DNA of 64,000 bases, from NCBI GenBank assembly GCA_938006335.1, contig CALLMF010000002.1, forward strand, positions 62,001-126,000, written 5' to 3'. Below are positions 1 to 9,328 of the stretch, one piece after another. Under the pieces are notes generated by a model. The model was not told where the DNA came from. It made no database searches and saw only the letters and a program-made list of their open reading frames with translations. Position 1 is the stretch's first letter. Each line of letters opens with the position of its first letter. The translations under genes were made by a program, and so were the position numbers. This DNA comes from an uncultured Granulosicoccaceae bacterium. GTDB lineage: Bacteria; Pseudomonadota; Gammaproteobacteria; Granulosicoccales; Granulosicoccaceae.

Positions 1-1
1 G

Positions 2-880
2 GTCAGCGAGTGGCGCCAGGAAGATGAGGGGCGTGGGCGCGGTGGCTTTGTGCATGAGCTCGACTACGATGTACCGCGCTGGCTGTCGACCGACTACGGT
101 TTCAGCGTTCGTTTGCGGGGCGAGAGTCGGCAAGTGGACCTCGCCGTTGACGGCGTGGACTACGGTGAAGGTCGTCGCGACGCGCGCGCCGCAGGGGTCA
201 CGCTGGCCCGTTGGCTCAATGCCAGCGATGGTGTGCAGGGCTTGCGCATGATTTTTGGCGCTGGAGTGGAGCAGCGTGAATACGACATCTCGAGTGGTGG
301 CCTCGGCCCGCTACGCGGTGGTGTTGATCTGCACTGGCGTGTGGGCCTTGAGAGTCGTCGCGTGCACAGGGATCGCTACCGTCGAACGGGGCACCGTATC
401 GGCAGTTCGCTGCGTTTCGCATCATCGGCCATGGGATCAGACTTTGACTGGGTGCGCCTTGATACCTGGATGGCGGCTTATCGCCCGGTCGGGCAGAACT
501 TCAGCAACCTGAACGCAAAGGTGTCCCTGGGGCTGAGCGACAATGCCCCGTTCGGCGAACGCTTCTATTCGATCGGTGGCGGAGATCTGCTGCGCGGTAT
601 GACCAAGGGCTCGCGCGAAGGCGACATCCGCCTGGTGGCCAACGTCGAGTATCTGGTGCCGTGGTACAAGCGCCCAACGCTCCGCGGTGTCGTGTTTGCC
701 GATGTCGGTAACGTCTGGCTACGCGACGAGGTTGACCTGCTGGACCTGGAATGGCGCGGCGGGCTCGGTATCCGCTGGAAGCTGGAGGCGCTGAGCAACA
801 CCGATATGCGCATCGATGTCGCCTGGGATCCTGATGAGCAAACCCTCACCCCATACATCTCCACGAGTCTGACCTTCTGA
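2..880 (+). CDS. Omp85-family outer-membrane protein, C-terminal barrel (5' partial)
   Basis: The reading frame is open from base 2, so the start lies outside the window; the ATG at 50 in the ORF track is internal. The visible 292 residues look like a surface-antigen/D15 beta-barrel: alternating amphipathic strands, an 'LRGM' at the position of the Omp85 VRGF-type loop motif (within GGGDLLRGM), and a C-terminal phenylalanine (SLTF) as expected for Bam-inserted barrels. Family members (BamA, TamA, other D15 proteins) insert or secrete proteins at the outer membrane. The POTRA or passenger part is missing, so BamA, TamA and other subfamilies cannot be separated; TamA-like or generic D15 is my guess. 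It ends 25 bp before the next gene on the same strand. Confidence 0.8.
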   Translation, partial: VSEWRQEDEGRGRGGFVHELDYDVPRWLSTDYGFSVRLRGESRQVDLAVDGVDYGEGRRDARAAGVTLARWLNASDGVQGLRMIFGAGVEQREYDISSGGLGPLRGGVDLHWRVGLESRRVHRDRYRRTGHRIGSSLRFASSAMGSDFDWVRLDTWMAAYRPVGQNFSNLNAKVSLGLSDNAPFGERFYSIGGGDLLRGMTKGSREGDIRLVANVEYLVPWYKRPTLRGVVFADVGNVWLRDEVDLLDLEWRGGLGIRWKLEALSNTDMRIDVAWDPDEQTLTPYISTSLTF

Positions 881-905
881 CTCGGTGAGGGGTTATGCTC
901 GCGCG

Positions 906-1694
906 ATGAGCACCCGAAACTCCGATACCGAAAATGCCGTAAAGGCGTGCCCTGATCTGCGCGTAGAGCATGATCGAGGGGTCTGTACGATTTCGCTCGC
1001 GCGGCCCGCCAAGAAGAACGCGTTTACCAATGCGATGTACGCAAGTCTTGCAGACACGCTGGAGTCGCTGAACGGCTCCGATTGCAAATGCGTGCTGATT
1101 CGCGCGGACGGAGACGCCTTCTCGGCTGGAAATGATCTGAACGATTTCCTGTCTCTCGAGCGATTTGAGGATGCGCCGGTCGTACGAATGCTTGCGGCAC
1201 TGGCGGATACTGACGTACCGATCGTCGCAGCGGTCGGTGGTGCGGCTGTGGGTATAGGCACGACAATCCTGCTGCATTGCGATCTGGTGTTTGCGTCTCC
1301 TGAGGCGCGTTTTGCCACCCCCTTCGTACCGTTGGGGCTCGTGCCGGAGGCCGCGTCCAGCCGCTTGTTGCCGGAGGCTCTCGGTTATCGACGTGCCATG
1401 GCGATGTTCCTGCTCGGTGAGTTCCTGGCCGCAGAGCAGGCGTTGGCTGCAGGCCTGGTCAGCCACATGAGCACTCGGGATACGTTGGAGGCCGATGCTC
1501 TTGCAGCCGCTGACAAGATTTCCTTGCTGCCGGCAAACGCGGTGCGTGCAACGCGCCGGCTGTGCCGCATGGCACCCGCTTCCATCCCCGACACGATCGC
1601 CCGTGAGATCGAGGTGTTTGCGGAGCGGTTGCAAGCACCGGATACTCGTCAGGCCATCGAGTCCGTGCTGAAAGCGCGCAGCGCCAAACACTGA
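906..1694 (+). CDS. Enoyl-CoA hydratase/isomerase family protein, ECI-like
   Basis: This is a 262-aa crotonase-fold protein with the acyl-CoA oxyanion-hole segment SAGNDLND near residue 75 and a GGAAVGIGTT loop near 115. The glutamate hydratases carry in that loop (GGGxE) is replaced by threonine. A single acidic residue, E148 in LVPEAASS, sits where delta3,delta2-enoyl-CoA isomerases keep their catalytic glutamate. I therefore infer isomerisation of unsaturated acyl-CoAs rather than hydration. The ORF-track start at 885 is a GTG; I prefer ATG 906. It precedes the FadJ-like gene by 30 bp and probably shares its transcript, which would suit degradation of unsaturated fatty acids. Confidence 0.85.
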   Translation: MSTRNSDTENAVKACPDLRVEHDRGVCTISLARPAKKNAFTNAMYASLADTLESLNGSDCKCVLIRADGDAFSAGNDLNDFLSLERFEDAPVVRMLAALADTDVPIVAAVGGAAVGIGTTILLHCDLVFASPEARFATPFVPLGLVPEAASSRLLPEALGYRRAMAMFLLGEFLAAEQALAAGLVSHMSTRDTLEADALAAADKISLLPANAVRATRRLCRMAPASIPDTIAREIEVFAERLQAPDTRQAIESVLKARSAKH

Positions 1695-1724
1695 TAACTG
1701 CTTGGAACCTTGAGTGATCGATCA

Positions 1725-3737
1725 ATGAACGTTACAACGCAAAGCGTAGCGACTGATGGTGCGCCCGGGCCCTTCGAACATTGGCGTGTCGATCTCGACC
1801 AGGAGTCGATCCTGTGGGTGGATTGCGATCGCGCTGGAAAAAGCAGTAACGCGCTTGGTGAAGCGGTTATCGCTGAACTCGACCAGATCCTTGCCTGGGC
1901 TGAGCAAACCGTACTGGCAGGCCTTGTTGTCGGCTCAGCCAAGCCGGCAAGTTTCATCCTGGGTGCCGACATCAACGAGTTTGATGCCTTTACCAGTGCC
2001 GACGCAGTGGCAGACAAGATCCGCGAGGGGCATCGTGTGTTTTCCAGGCTGGAGAATCTGACGTGTCCCACGGCAGCGGCGGTGCACGGCTACTGTCTCG
2101 GTGGCGGGCTGGAGCTTGCTCTGTGTTGTGACTGGATACTCGCGCTCGACGTCGATGCGACTCGCTTCGGTTTTCCGGAAGTGAAGCTCGGCATCTTTCC
2201 AGGCCTCGGGGGTACTACCCGTATTACAGAGCGTCTTGGTGGGGCGGCTGGCCTTGAGCTTGCCCTGACGGCACGGATGGTACGCGCGCCTGCCGCGCGC
2301 AAGCTCGGTATCGTTGACGAACTGGTCGATGAATTCGGGTCATTGCGCTGGTCTGCCAGACGCGCGGTACTCAAGCGGCGACGCACGCGGGGTCCTTCAA
2401 AGCTTGCGTCGATGAGTAATTCCGGGGCCGCTCGAGCGGCACTCGGTCGCGTGATGACCAAGAAGACTGCCGAGAAGGTGAATCCCAAGCATTACCCGGC
2501 TCCTTTCGACATGATCGATCTGTGGGTTCGGGATCGTGACAACCGACGCCGGATGTTCGAGGGCGAAGCGCTAGGTGTGGGTCGTCTGATGGTGTCGGAC
2601 ACAGCGCGCAATCTGCGGCGCTTGTTCTTCCTGACCGAACGCATGAAGACGCTGGGCGCCGATGACACATCGCCACCGATCCGCCGAGTGCACGTCGTCG
2701 GAGCTGGCGTCATGGGTGGTGACATCGCAGCTTGGTGTGTTGTGCAAGGACTCGAAGTGACCTTGCAGGACAGGGATCCGGCGGTCATTGATGTCGCTGC
2801 CAAACGTGCCACCAAGCTGTTCAAGAAACGTCTGAAAAAGAAAGCGAAGGTCAAGGCGGCGCAAGCTCGGCTGATCGCCGACCCTGACGGGCAGGGCGTG
2901 CCGCGAGCGGACGTCGTGATAGAGGCCATCGTCGAGTTGCTCGACGCCAAGCGCGAACTTTATGCAAGCCTGGAACCTCGAATGAAGTCGGCTGCCATCC
3001 TCGCGACCAACACCTCGGCCTTGCCACTGGAAGACCTCGCACGGGATCTTGCAGATCCGTCCCGGCTGGTGGGGCTGCACTTCTTCAATCCGGTCGCCAA
3101 GATGCCCTTGCTGGAAGTCGTGCACGGCAAGGACACCGCCGATGATGTGACCACACGAGGTTGTGCGTTTGCGACGGCGATCAACCGTTTCCCGCTACCG
3201 GTGAAAAGCTCGCCGGGCTTTCTCGTGAACCGTGTGCTGGCGCCTTATCTGATGGAGGCAATGACGCTCTTGCTCGAGGGCATCGATCGTCACACCATCG
3301 ATGCCGCTGCGATACAGTGGGGCATGCCCATGGGGCCTGTGGAACTCGCCGACACGGTCGGGCTGGACGTCTGTCGCAAGGTCGCCGAGACCCTCGTCAG
3401 TGGGGATGTGGATGCACAGGCCGCGCTACTCGACGCACGCATAGCAGCGGGTGAACTCGGCAAGAAATCCGGCAAGGGTTTCTACACCTGGGAGCAGGGA
3501 CGTGCAGATCGCAAGCCCCTCGATATGGATAATCCTTACGGGGAACAGATTGCGGAACGCCTGCTTGCGCCCTTTCTGGAGGAGTGTCGCGCCGCGTCCG
3601 CTGAAGGCATCGTGGCCGATGACGATCTTCTCGACGCGGGTATTGTCTTCGGTACTGGCTTCGCACCGTTTCGTGGTGGCCCGATGCACTACCTTCTGCA
3701 ACAATCATCGACCAGCGCTGCGGAGGCAGTAAAATAA
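1725..3737 (+). CDS. fadJ: Fatty-acid oxidation multifunctional protein (enoyl-CoA hydratase / 3-hydroxyacyl-CoA dehydrogenase), FadJ-like
   Basis: About 670 aa, close to the 700-730 aa of FadB/FadJ. The N-terminal crotonase domain keeps both hydratase glutamates (GGGLELALCCD and FPEVKLGIFPG). After a linker, residues ~320-500 form the NAD-binding 3-hydroxyacyl-CoA dehydrogenase domain (glycine motif GAGVMGGDIA, catalytic-region HFFNPVAKMP), followed by the 3HCDH C-terminal domains (NRVLAPYL, GKKSGKGFY). It converts trans-2-enoyl-CoA to 3-ketoacyl-CoA in the cytoplasm. ATG 1725 is chosen over the upstream TTG at 1710. The stop overlaps the thiolase start by one base (TAATG), so the two proteins are probably translated in a coupled fashion and work as a beta-oxidation complex. 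FadB versus FadJ is assigned by the thiolase partner type. Confidence 0.9.
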   Translation: MNVTTQSVATDGAPGPFEHWRVDLDQESILWVDCDRAGKSSNALGEAVIAELDQILAWAEQTVLAGLVVGSAKPASFILGADINEFDAFTSADAVADKIREGHRVFSRLENLTCPTAAAVHGYCLGGGLELALCCDWILALDVDATRFGFPEVKLGIFPGLGGTTRITERLGGAAGLELALTARMVRAPAARKLGIVDELVDEFGSLRWSARRAVLKRRRTRGPSKLASMSNSGAARAALGRVMTKKTAEKVNPKHYPAPFDMIDLWVRDRDNRRRMFEGEALGVGRLMVSDTARNLRRLFFLTERMKTLGADDTSPPIRRVHVVGAGVMGGDIAAWCVVQGLEVTLQDRDPAVIDVAAKRATKLFKKRLKKKAKVKAAQARLIADPDGQGVPRADVVIEAIVELLDAKRELYASLEPRMKSAAILATNTSALPLEDLARDLADPSRLVGLHFFNPVAKMPLLEVVHGKDTADDVTTRGCAFATAINRFPLPVKSSPGFLVNRVLAPYLMEAMTLLLEGIDRHTIDAAAIQWGMPMGPVELADTVGLDVCRKVAETLVSGDVDAQAALLDARIAAGELGKKSGKGFYTWEQGRADRKPLDMDNPYGEQIAERLLAPFLEECRAASAEGIVADDDLLDAGIVFGTGFAPFRGGPMHYLLQQSSTSAAEAVK

Positions 3738-5038
3738 TGGCTTCATCTTCACCCATGGCCGCGGGCCTTGCCGTGCAGCCTGTCGCCATTGTTGGTGGGC
3801 TGCGTCTGCCGTTTTGCCGGTCCAATACTGCCTACGCCAGTCTCTCCAACAAGAAGATGCTGGCAACGGTACTGTCTGCGATAGTGGACCGTTACGACCT
3901 TGCTGGACAACGCCTTGGCGAGGTCAACGCCGGTGCGGTGATCTCTCACTCACGTGACTGGAATATCGCCCGCGAGGCCGCACTGTCGAGTGGGCTGGAT
4001 CCGCGGACACCGGCCATCACCATGCAGCAGGCCTGTGGCACGTCCTTGCAGGCAACGATGGTTGCTGCAGCGAAGATCGCTTCCGGGCAGATTGATGCCG
4101 CCATTGCGGCAGGTAGCGATACGGTCAGCGATGTACCGATCGTCTTTCGTGACAAGTTTGCGCGTCGCCTGGTGGCATTGGGCAAGGCCCGCAGCGCAGG
4201 CCAGAAGTTTTCCGTGTTCAAGGGATTCAGCCCCAAGGAATTGACGCCGACACCACCGTCAATCAACGAGCCACGCACCTTGATGTCCATGGGGCAACAT
4301 TGTGAGCGCATGGCCAGGACCTGGAATATCTCGCGAGAGGCGCAGGATGAGCTGGCACTTGCGTCCCACATGAACGCCTCTGCTGCATGGCAAGACGGCT
4401 TTTTTGATGACCTCGTCGTGCCGTGCGAAGGCGTGGTGCGCGACAACAACGTGCGTGGCGACAGCTCCATGGAATCCTTGGCCAAACTGCGCACGGCCTA
4501 CGACAAATCCGATGCAGGTACCTTGACGGCAGGCAATAGCACGCCGTTGACCGACGGTGCCTCCGGGGTATTGCTGTGCAGTGAAAGCTGGGCGCGTGAG
4601 CGCGGATTGCCGGTGCAGGCCTGGTTGACTCATTCCAACACAGCGGCGGTCGATTTCGTCGGTGGTGCAGGGTTGCTGATGGCGCCCACGCTCGCGGTAA
4701 GCGACATGCTTCGACGTGCAAACCTCTCTCTTCAGGACTTTGATCTCTACGAAATTCATGAAGCGTTTGCTGCCCAGGTCCTATGTACGCTCGCCGCTTG
4801 GGAGGATGCTGACTACTGCCGCGAGGAACTCGATCGCGATGCACCGATGGGATCGATCGATCGCAGTCGCATGAATGTGCGAGGATCATCGCTGGCGGTC
4901 GGTCATCCTTTCGCGGCTACCGGTGCACGTCTGGTGGGCACTGCGGGCAAGTTGCTCGAAGAGCGCGGCTCCGGTCGTTGTCTGTTGTCTGTGTGTACCG
5001 CTGGGGGCATGGGGCTTGCCGCGGTGATGGAGCGCTGA
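3737..5038 (+). CDS. fadI: Acetyl-CoA C-acyltransferase (thiolase), FadI-like
   Basis: A 433-aa thiolase that cleaves 3-ketoacyl-CoA with CoA to release acetyl-CoA. The nucleophilic Cys100 lies in TMQQACGTSLQA, the catalytic histidine in AVGHPFAATG (H390), and the second cysteine in SVCTAGGMG (C420), so the active site is complete. The length matches FadI (about 436 aa) better than FadA (about 390 aa). It starts on the last base of the upstream stop codon, which is strong evidence for a functional pair with the FadJ-like gene. The subfamily call (FadI versus another long thiolase) is from length and context only. Confidence 0.9.
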   Translation: MASSSPMAAGLAVQPVAIVGGLRLPFCRSNTAYASLSNKKMLATVLSAIVDRYDLAGQRLGEVNAGAVISHSRDWNIAREAALSSGLDPRTPAITMQQACGTSLQATMVAAAKIASGQIDAAIAAGSDTVSDVPIVFRDKFARRLVALGKARSAGQKFSVFKGFSPKELTPTPPSINEPRTLMSMGQHCERMARTWNISREAQDELALASHMNASAAWQDGFFDDLVVPCEGVVRDNNVRGDSSMESLAKLRTAYDKSDAGTLTAGNSTPLTDGASGVLLCSESWARERGLPVQAWLTHSNTAAVDFVGGAGLLMAPTLAVSDMLRRANLSLQDFDLYEIHEAFAAQVLCTLAAWEDADYCREELDRDAPMGSIDRSRMNVRGSSLAVGHPFAATGARLVGTAGKLLEERGSGRCLLSVCTAGGMGLAAVMER

Positions 5039-5076
5039 GAGCGTTTTTCCCAGCAAGCACTTCAGGGGCATTTGTC

Positions 5077-5811
5077 ATGCGCGCGACTCCCGTACTGATC
5101 TCACGTGTTTTTGCGTTTCTTCTCGGATCCTTTCTTGCGTCGTCGCCGGTCCATGCCGAAGACAGCAACACCTTGTTCGATGTCTATTCGGTATCTGCCG
5201 CGGCGGCGCGTAGCGTTGACAACGACCGGGTCAACGCTACGCTGACCGTGCTGGCTGAAGGGCGTGACTCTGCGGCATTGGCAGACCAGGTCAACCAACG
5301 CATGCGCGCGGCTCTTGATGCGTTGCAGGCGTACCCGGGTATCGAGACTGAAACACGGGGTTACCGTTCGGAGCCTCGTTACGACTCCTCCAGTACCGGT
5401 GGACGCCGCCTCTCTGCCTGGCGCGTGGTGCAGACGCTGGCCCTCACCAGCATGGATCCGGAGGCGGTCTCCGAAGCGCTTGGCGTTCTGCAAAAGGATC
5501 TGCAGTTGCAAAGCCTGCACTTCGATGTGTCGCCAGAAACGCGAAGCAAGGTGGCTGACGAGCTGATCGGTGAGGCCTTGGCCGCCTTTCAGGCAAGAGC
5601 CGACATCATCGCGCGCAGCATGGGGCGCAGTGGGTATCGTGTTGTCAACGTGGATGTGTCCACCGACGAAGCGGTAAACAATCCGCGTGGCGGAGTCATG
5701 ATGATGGAAGCCCGCAGCAAGGGATCGGCGCCAGCGCTCGAGGGAGGTGATACCCGTGTCAGCGTCCGTGTGTTTGCACGTATTCAGTTAAGCGATGGAG
5801 GCGAGGAATGA
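5077..5811 (+). CDS. Periplasmic SIMPL (DUF541) domain protein
   Basis: A 244-aa protein with a cleavable signal peptide (hydrophobic residues ~8-22 ending SSPVHA|ED), so probably periplasmic. The mature part matches the SIMPL/DUF541 layout: an N-terminal 'R-x-N-A-T-L-T-V' strand, a central long helix (DQVNQRMRAALDAL) and a C-terminal segment of EARxxG and VxVxVxARIQL strands. The family's molecular function is poorly defined. I chose ATG 5077 because the 33 codons the ORF track adds upstream overlap the thiolase and would bury the signal peptide. The stop overlaps the deaminase start (ATGA). Why it sits in a beta-oxidation operon is unknown. Confidence 0.85.
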   Translation: MRATPVLISRVFAFLLGSFLASSPVHAEDSNTLFDVYSVSAAAARSVDNDRVNATLTVLAEGRDSAALADQVNQRMRAALDALQAYPGIETETRGYRSEPRYDSSSTGGRRLSAWRVVQTLALTSMDPEAVSEALGVLQKDLQLQSLHFDVSPETRSKVADELIGEALAAFQARADIIARSMGRSGYRVVNVDVSTDEAVNNPRGGVMMMEARSKGSAPALEGGDTRVSVRVFARIQLSDGGEE

Positions 5812-6254
5812 CAGATGACAGGCTGTTCATGCAGGCAGCCATCGAAGAAGCACGCAAGGGGCTTGCTTCGGGCGGCATACCCATCGGGTCGGTATTGGTG
5901 ATCGACGGTGAAATCGTCGGCCGCGGTCACAATCAGCGCGTGCAGAAGGGCAGCACCATTCGACACGCTGAAATGGACTGCCTCGAGGAGACCGGTCGCC
6001 TGAAGGCCGAGGACTATCAGCGCGCGACCCTGTACTCGACGCTGTCGCCCTGCGACATGTGCTCGGGTGCGGTGCTGCTCTACGGCATCCCGAGAGTCGT
6101 GGTCGGAGAGAACAAGACCTTCCAGGGCCCTGAGGCCTATGTACGCAGCCGTGGCGTGCAGGTCGACCTGCTCGATAATGCGGAGTGCATTGCGCTTATG
6201 CAACGTTTTATAGCCGCACAGCCTGCGCTATGGAATGAAGACATCGGCGAGTAG
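5808..6254 (+). CDS. Cytosine deaminase-like nucleobase deaminase (yeast Fcy1 type)
   Basis: A 148-aa member of the zinc cytidine/deoxycytidylate deaminase superfamily. The zinc site is intact: HAE (H53, E55) and PCxxC (PCDMC, C82/C85). The size and the C-terminal segment around VVVGENKTFQGPE resemble the small yeast-type cytosine deaminase rather than the large CodA amidohydrolase or the tRNA deaminase TadA. It probably deaminates cytosine or a related base. Its ATG overlaps the SIMPL stop by four bases. The substrate is inferred from family resemblance. Confidence 0.82.
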   Translation: MTDDRLFMQAAIEEARKGLASGGIPIGSVLVIDGEIVGRGHNQRVQKGSTIRHAEMDCLEETGRLKAEDYQRATLYSTLSPCDMCSGAVLLYGIPRVVVGENKTFQGPEAYVRSRGVQVDLLDNAECIALMQRFIAAQPALWNEDIGE

Positions 6255-6359
6255 CTACTCAGGGCCACCTTTTTTTGGCTCTCGTCTCGAAATCCTTGCC
6301 TGTAAACCTCGATCCTGTGGCAGTCTGCGACGCTGGAGTGCCGCCATGCGCCCATCGCC

Positions 6360-6389
6360 TTAACCAAGGCTTCAACTCCGGCGTAGAAT
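6360..6389 (+). promoter_or_regulatory. Candidate sigma70 promoter for etfBA
   Basis: TTAACC and TAGAAT are separated by 18 bp, in the 166-bp gap ahead of etfB. The -10 matches the consensus at five of six positions. The predicted transcription start would leave a leader of roughly 25 nt before the GTG start, with a GAGAGG ribosome-binding site. Visual call only. Confidence 0.4.
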
Positions 6390-6420
6390 CTGGCGAGCGA
6401 ACTTATCGAGAGGTCATGTC

Positions 6421-7173
6421 GTGAAGATCATTGTCGGTGTCAAGCGTGTGCTCGACTACAACGTCAAGGCGCGAGTCAAGTCGGACAAGTCCGGCATCGA
6501 ACTTCAAAACGTGAAGATGTCGATGAATCCCTTCGACGAGATTGCTGTCGAAGAGGCCTTGCGCATCAAGGAGGCCGGCCACGCCGAGGAGGTCATCGCC
6601 GTGTCAATCGGGCCTGCGCAAAGCCAGGAGACCATTCGTACAGCGCTCGCAATGGGAGCGGATCGTGGCATCCTGATCGAAACCGACGAGCAGTTGCAGC
6701 CGCTTGCCATCGCAAAGTTGTTCAAGCATGTGATCGACAAGGAGTCTCCCGGTCTTGTCATCCTCGGCAAGCAGGCCATTGACGGTGACAACAATCAGAC
6801 CGGTCAGATGCTCTCTGCACTCACCGGCATGAACCAGGCGACCTTTGCCAGCAAGGTCGAGTTCGACGGCGACGCGGCACTCAAGGTCACACGGGAGGTC
6901 GATGCCGGGCTCGAGTCCATTCGCGTTGCCATGCCGGCCATCGTCACTACCGACCTGCGCCTGAACGAACCGCGGTATGCCAAGCTGCCCAACATCATGA
7001 AAGCCAAGAAAAAGCCGCTTGACGTACTTGCAGTGGCGGATACCGGTGTCGATACCACCAGCAAGTTGTCGGTGGTCGAGGTCAACGAACCTCCGAAGCG
7101 TGAGGCAGGCATCGTGGTCAAGGACGTCGCAGAACTTGTCGAGAAGCTTCGTAACGAAGCCAAAGTCATCTGA
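6421..7173 (+). CDS. etfB: Electron transfer flavoprotein, beta subunit
   Basis: A 250-aa ETF beta subunit. It opens with the typical '[14 protein letters not shown]' start and carries the conserved [13 protein letters not shown] and DGDNNQTGQ segments. It binds AMP and forms a heterodimer with EtfA, carrying electrons from acyl-CoA dehydrogenases to ETF:quinone oxidoreductase. The start is GTG 6421, preceded by GAGAGG; the nearby ATG at 6416 is out of frame. It lies 24 bp upstream of etfA on the same strand. ACAD and ETF-QO genes in this window provide its likely partners. Confidence 0.95.
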   Translation: MKIIVGVKRVLDYNVKARVKSDKSGIELQNVKMSMNPFDEIAVEEALRIKEAGHAEEVIAVSIGPAQSQETIRTALAMGADRGILIETDEQLQPLAIAKLFKHVIDKESPGLVILGKQAIDGDNNQTGQMLSALTGMNQATFASKVEFDGDAALKVTREVDAGLESIRVAMPAIVTTDLRLNEPRYAKLPNIMKAKKKPLDVLAVADTGVDTTSKLSVVEVNEPPKREAGIVVKDVAELVEKLRNEAKVI

Positions 7174-7197
7174 ATCGGACCGGACGAGGACACTTCC

Positions 7198-8148
7198 ATG
7201 AACACACTTATTCTGGCCGAACACGAAAACGGCGACCTGCGTGCTGCGACCTTGTCTGTCGTGGCCTGTGCCAAGGCATTGGTTCAACACTCCCGCGGTG
7301 AAGTACATCTGTTGGTGGCCGCTGGTGATGCCGATGGCATTGCAGCAAAAGCGGCTGCGATCGACGGTGTCAGCAAGGTCATTGCTGTGTCCGACGCTGC
7401 CTACGAGCACGAGCTCGCAGAGAATCTCTCCGCTTTGGTCGTCAAACATGCTGAAGCGTACGGGCACATCCTCTTCGCAGAGACGGCGAGTGGCAAGAAC
7501 GTCATGCCCCGGGTCGCTGCGCTGCTTGATGTGTCGGCTATCTCCGGAATCACCGAAGTGGTGTCCGCTGATACCTTCGTGCGTCCGATCTATGCGGGCA
7601 ACGCACTTGCAACCGTACGCAGCGACGATGCGGTAAAGGTCGTTACCGTGCGACCGACCGCTTTTGACGCGGTTGGCGCAGAAGGGGGCTCGGCAGCGAT
7701 CGAATCTGCCGACGCTGCGGCAGCTGATGCGGGTGTGAGCTTTCTCGGTCAGGAGTTGTCCGACAGCGATCGGCCCGAGCTCACCAGCGCAGATATCGTG
7801 GTGTCGGGAGGACGCGGCATGCAGAACGGTGAAAACTTCTCGATGCTCGATGACATTGCTGGCAAGCTGAACGCTGCGGTCGGCGCATCCCGTGCAGCAG
7901 TAGACGCGGGCTTCGTGCCCAACGAATATCAAGTCGGCCAGACCGGCAAGGTCGTAGCGCCCAACTTGTACCTGGCCGTCGGGATCTCGGGTGCCATCCA
8001 GCACCTTGCGGGCATGAAGGACAGCAAGGTGATCGTGGCGATCAACAAGGACGAGGAAGCGCCGATCTTTCAGGTCGCGGACTACGGGCTGGTGGCGGAC
8101 TTGTTCGACGCGCTACCCGAACTGTCCGCTGCGCTGGATGCCGCTTGA
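7198..8148 (+). CDS. etfA: Electron transfer flavoprotein, alpha subunit
   Basis: A 316-aa ETF alpha subunit. The C-terminal FAD-binding domain is clear: SGGRGM, the [10 protein letters not shown] segment, and the signature running from [12 protein letters not shown] to [14 protein letters not shown]. It forms the flavin-carrying partner of EtfB in the cytoplasm. It starts at ATG 7198, 24 bp after etfB, and ends in a short convergent gap with the diguanylate cyclase gene. No clear terminator was found in the 81-bp gap. Confidence 0.95.
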   Translation: MNTLILAEHENGDLRAATLSVVACAKALVQHSRGEVHLLVAAGDADGIAAKAAAIDGVSKVIAVSDAAYEHELAENLSALVVKHAEAYGHILFAETASGKNVMPRVAALLDVSAISGITEVVSADTFVRPIYAGNALATVRSDDAVKVVTVRPTAFDAVGAEGGSAAIESADAAAADAGVSFLGQELSDSDRPELTSADIVVSGGRGMQNGENFSMLDDIAGKLNAAVGASRAAVDAGFVPNEYQVGQTGKVVAPNLYLAVGISGAIQHLAGMKDSKVIVAINKDEEAPIFQVADYGLVADLFDALPELSAALDAA

Positions 8149-8229
8149 GCTGATCGGTGGCTCGATGCCGGCGCAAGGTTGCAGCAGGCGGTAGATCGTC
8201 CCCACGGTCGTGGAGCACGTTGGAACCTT

Positions 8230-9294
8230 TCAGGAAATGGTCGCGGCCGTCGCAGCGGGGAGGCCCGCTGTGAGCGCGGCATCTGCCGAGTCCAGCCCTG
8301 ACTGCGCGGGCGCCATGACCAGGCGTCCTCGGCCCGCTGACTTCGCCTTGTACAAGGCGCGGTCTGCCGCAATGACCCAGCTATCGACACATTCTCCGGG
8401 ATGGAGTGTTGCGAGCCCGCCGGAGACCGAAATTTGCAGGCCACAGGCGGACGCGTCTCGCTGTACTGCCTGGCGAAGTGATTCAGCGGGTCCGAAGGCT
8501 TCGTCGGCTGTCACGCTCTCGAGTATCACCACAAACTCGTCTCCGCCGGTACGGAACACGGCATCGTCGTTTCTGACCCACGAGGTCAGCGACGAGCCGA
8601 GCAGTTGCAGCGCCTTGTCGCCCACGGCATGACCTCCTTCGTCGTTGATCTGTTTGAAATTGTCAATGTCGATCGCGAGGAGCGTCGTGGTCGTGCCCGA
8701 TCTGGCAGCGGCGTCCAGGTGCTCGGTGAAGGTCTGCCGGTTGAGCACACCGGTCAGCGGGTCGGTCACCATCCGCTGGACCAGAAACCTGCGATCGTGG
8801 TGAATGACGTTCATGAGCACGGCAGTAAATGCGCTGACCGTGAGTATCGTGGTCACGGTACGCAACGCCAGTTCGAGCTCGGAATTCAGCAGCACGTACG
8901 GTACAACGGTGATGACGACGGCGATGTTCGCGCCCCAGGCAAGCCGCCGCTCGAGCAGGCAGTAAAAGCCGATGATGACGGGATAGGTCCAAAGCAAGCC
9001 CAGGGTGCCGCGGCAATGCACCGCAGCGGCCAGACATACCAGACCCGCCGGAATGATCAGTAGCGTCGTGTACTTCACCGCGCCCGGTGAATCGCGTATC
9101 GCCAAGGCATGAGCGACGAGCAGCAAGGTCGCCGCAATGGATGTGACGGCGAGCACGTGGTAACCCTGGACCAGGTTGGCGATGATGAACGGCGTCCCGA
9201 TGACCACGGTCACGAGCGAAATACCCTTGGCAGCCGCAGCACGCTGCGCCAGATCCGATTCCAATTCACTCTTGTGGGGCAACGATCCCGTCAT
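8230..9294 (-). CDS. Membrane diguanylate cyclase (GGDEF)
   Basis: A 354-aa protein with about six N-terminal hydrophobic segments (residues ~25-180), then a GGDEF domain (~190-345). The active-site loop is intact (RTGGDEFVVI). An RNDD sequence exactly five residues before GGDEF matches the inhibitory I-site RxxD, so product inhibition by c-di-GMP is expected. It should make c-di-GMP from GTP at the inner membrane; no sensory domain beyond the membrane part is recognisable. ATG 9294 is preceded by GGAAAG. It is transcribed away from the acyl-CoA dehydrogenase gene and towards etfA. Confidence 0.9.
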   Translation of the reverse strand: MTGSLPHKSELESDLAQRAAAAKGISLVTVVIGTPFIIANLVQGYHVLAVTSIAATLLLVAHALAIRDSPGAVKYTTLLIIPAGLVCLAAAVHCRGTLGLLWTYPVIIGFYCLLERRLAWGANIAVVITVVPYVLLNSELELALRTVTTILTVSAFTAVLMNVIHHDRRFLVQRMVTDPLTGVLNRQTFTEHLDAAARSGTTTTLLAIDIDNFKQINDEGGHAVGDKALQLLGSSLTSWVRNDDAVFRTGGDEFVVILESVTADEAFGPAESLRQAVQRDASACGLQISVSGGLATLHPGECVDSWVIAADRALYKAKSAGRGRLVMAPAQSGLDSADAALTAGLPAATAATIS

Positions 9295-9328
9295 CTTTCC
9301 GAGTCTCTCGACTGCTGCGCGCCAACAG

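Noticed and set aside
6604-8004. 466-aa minus-strand ORF opposite etfBA
   Set aside because: Antisense shadow of etfB and etfA; no domain signature, and the plus-strand proteins are unambiguous.
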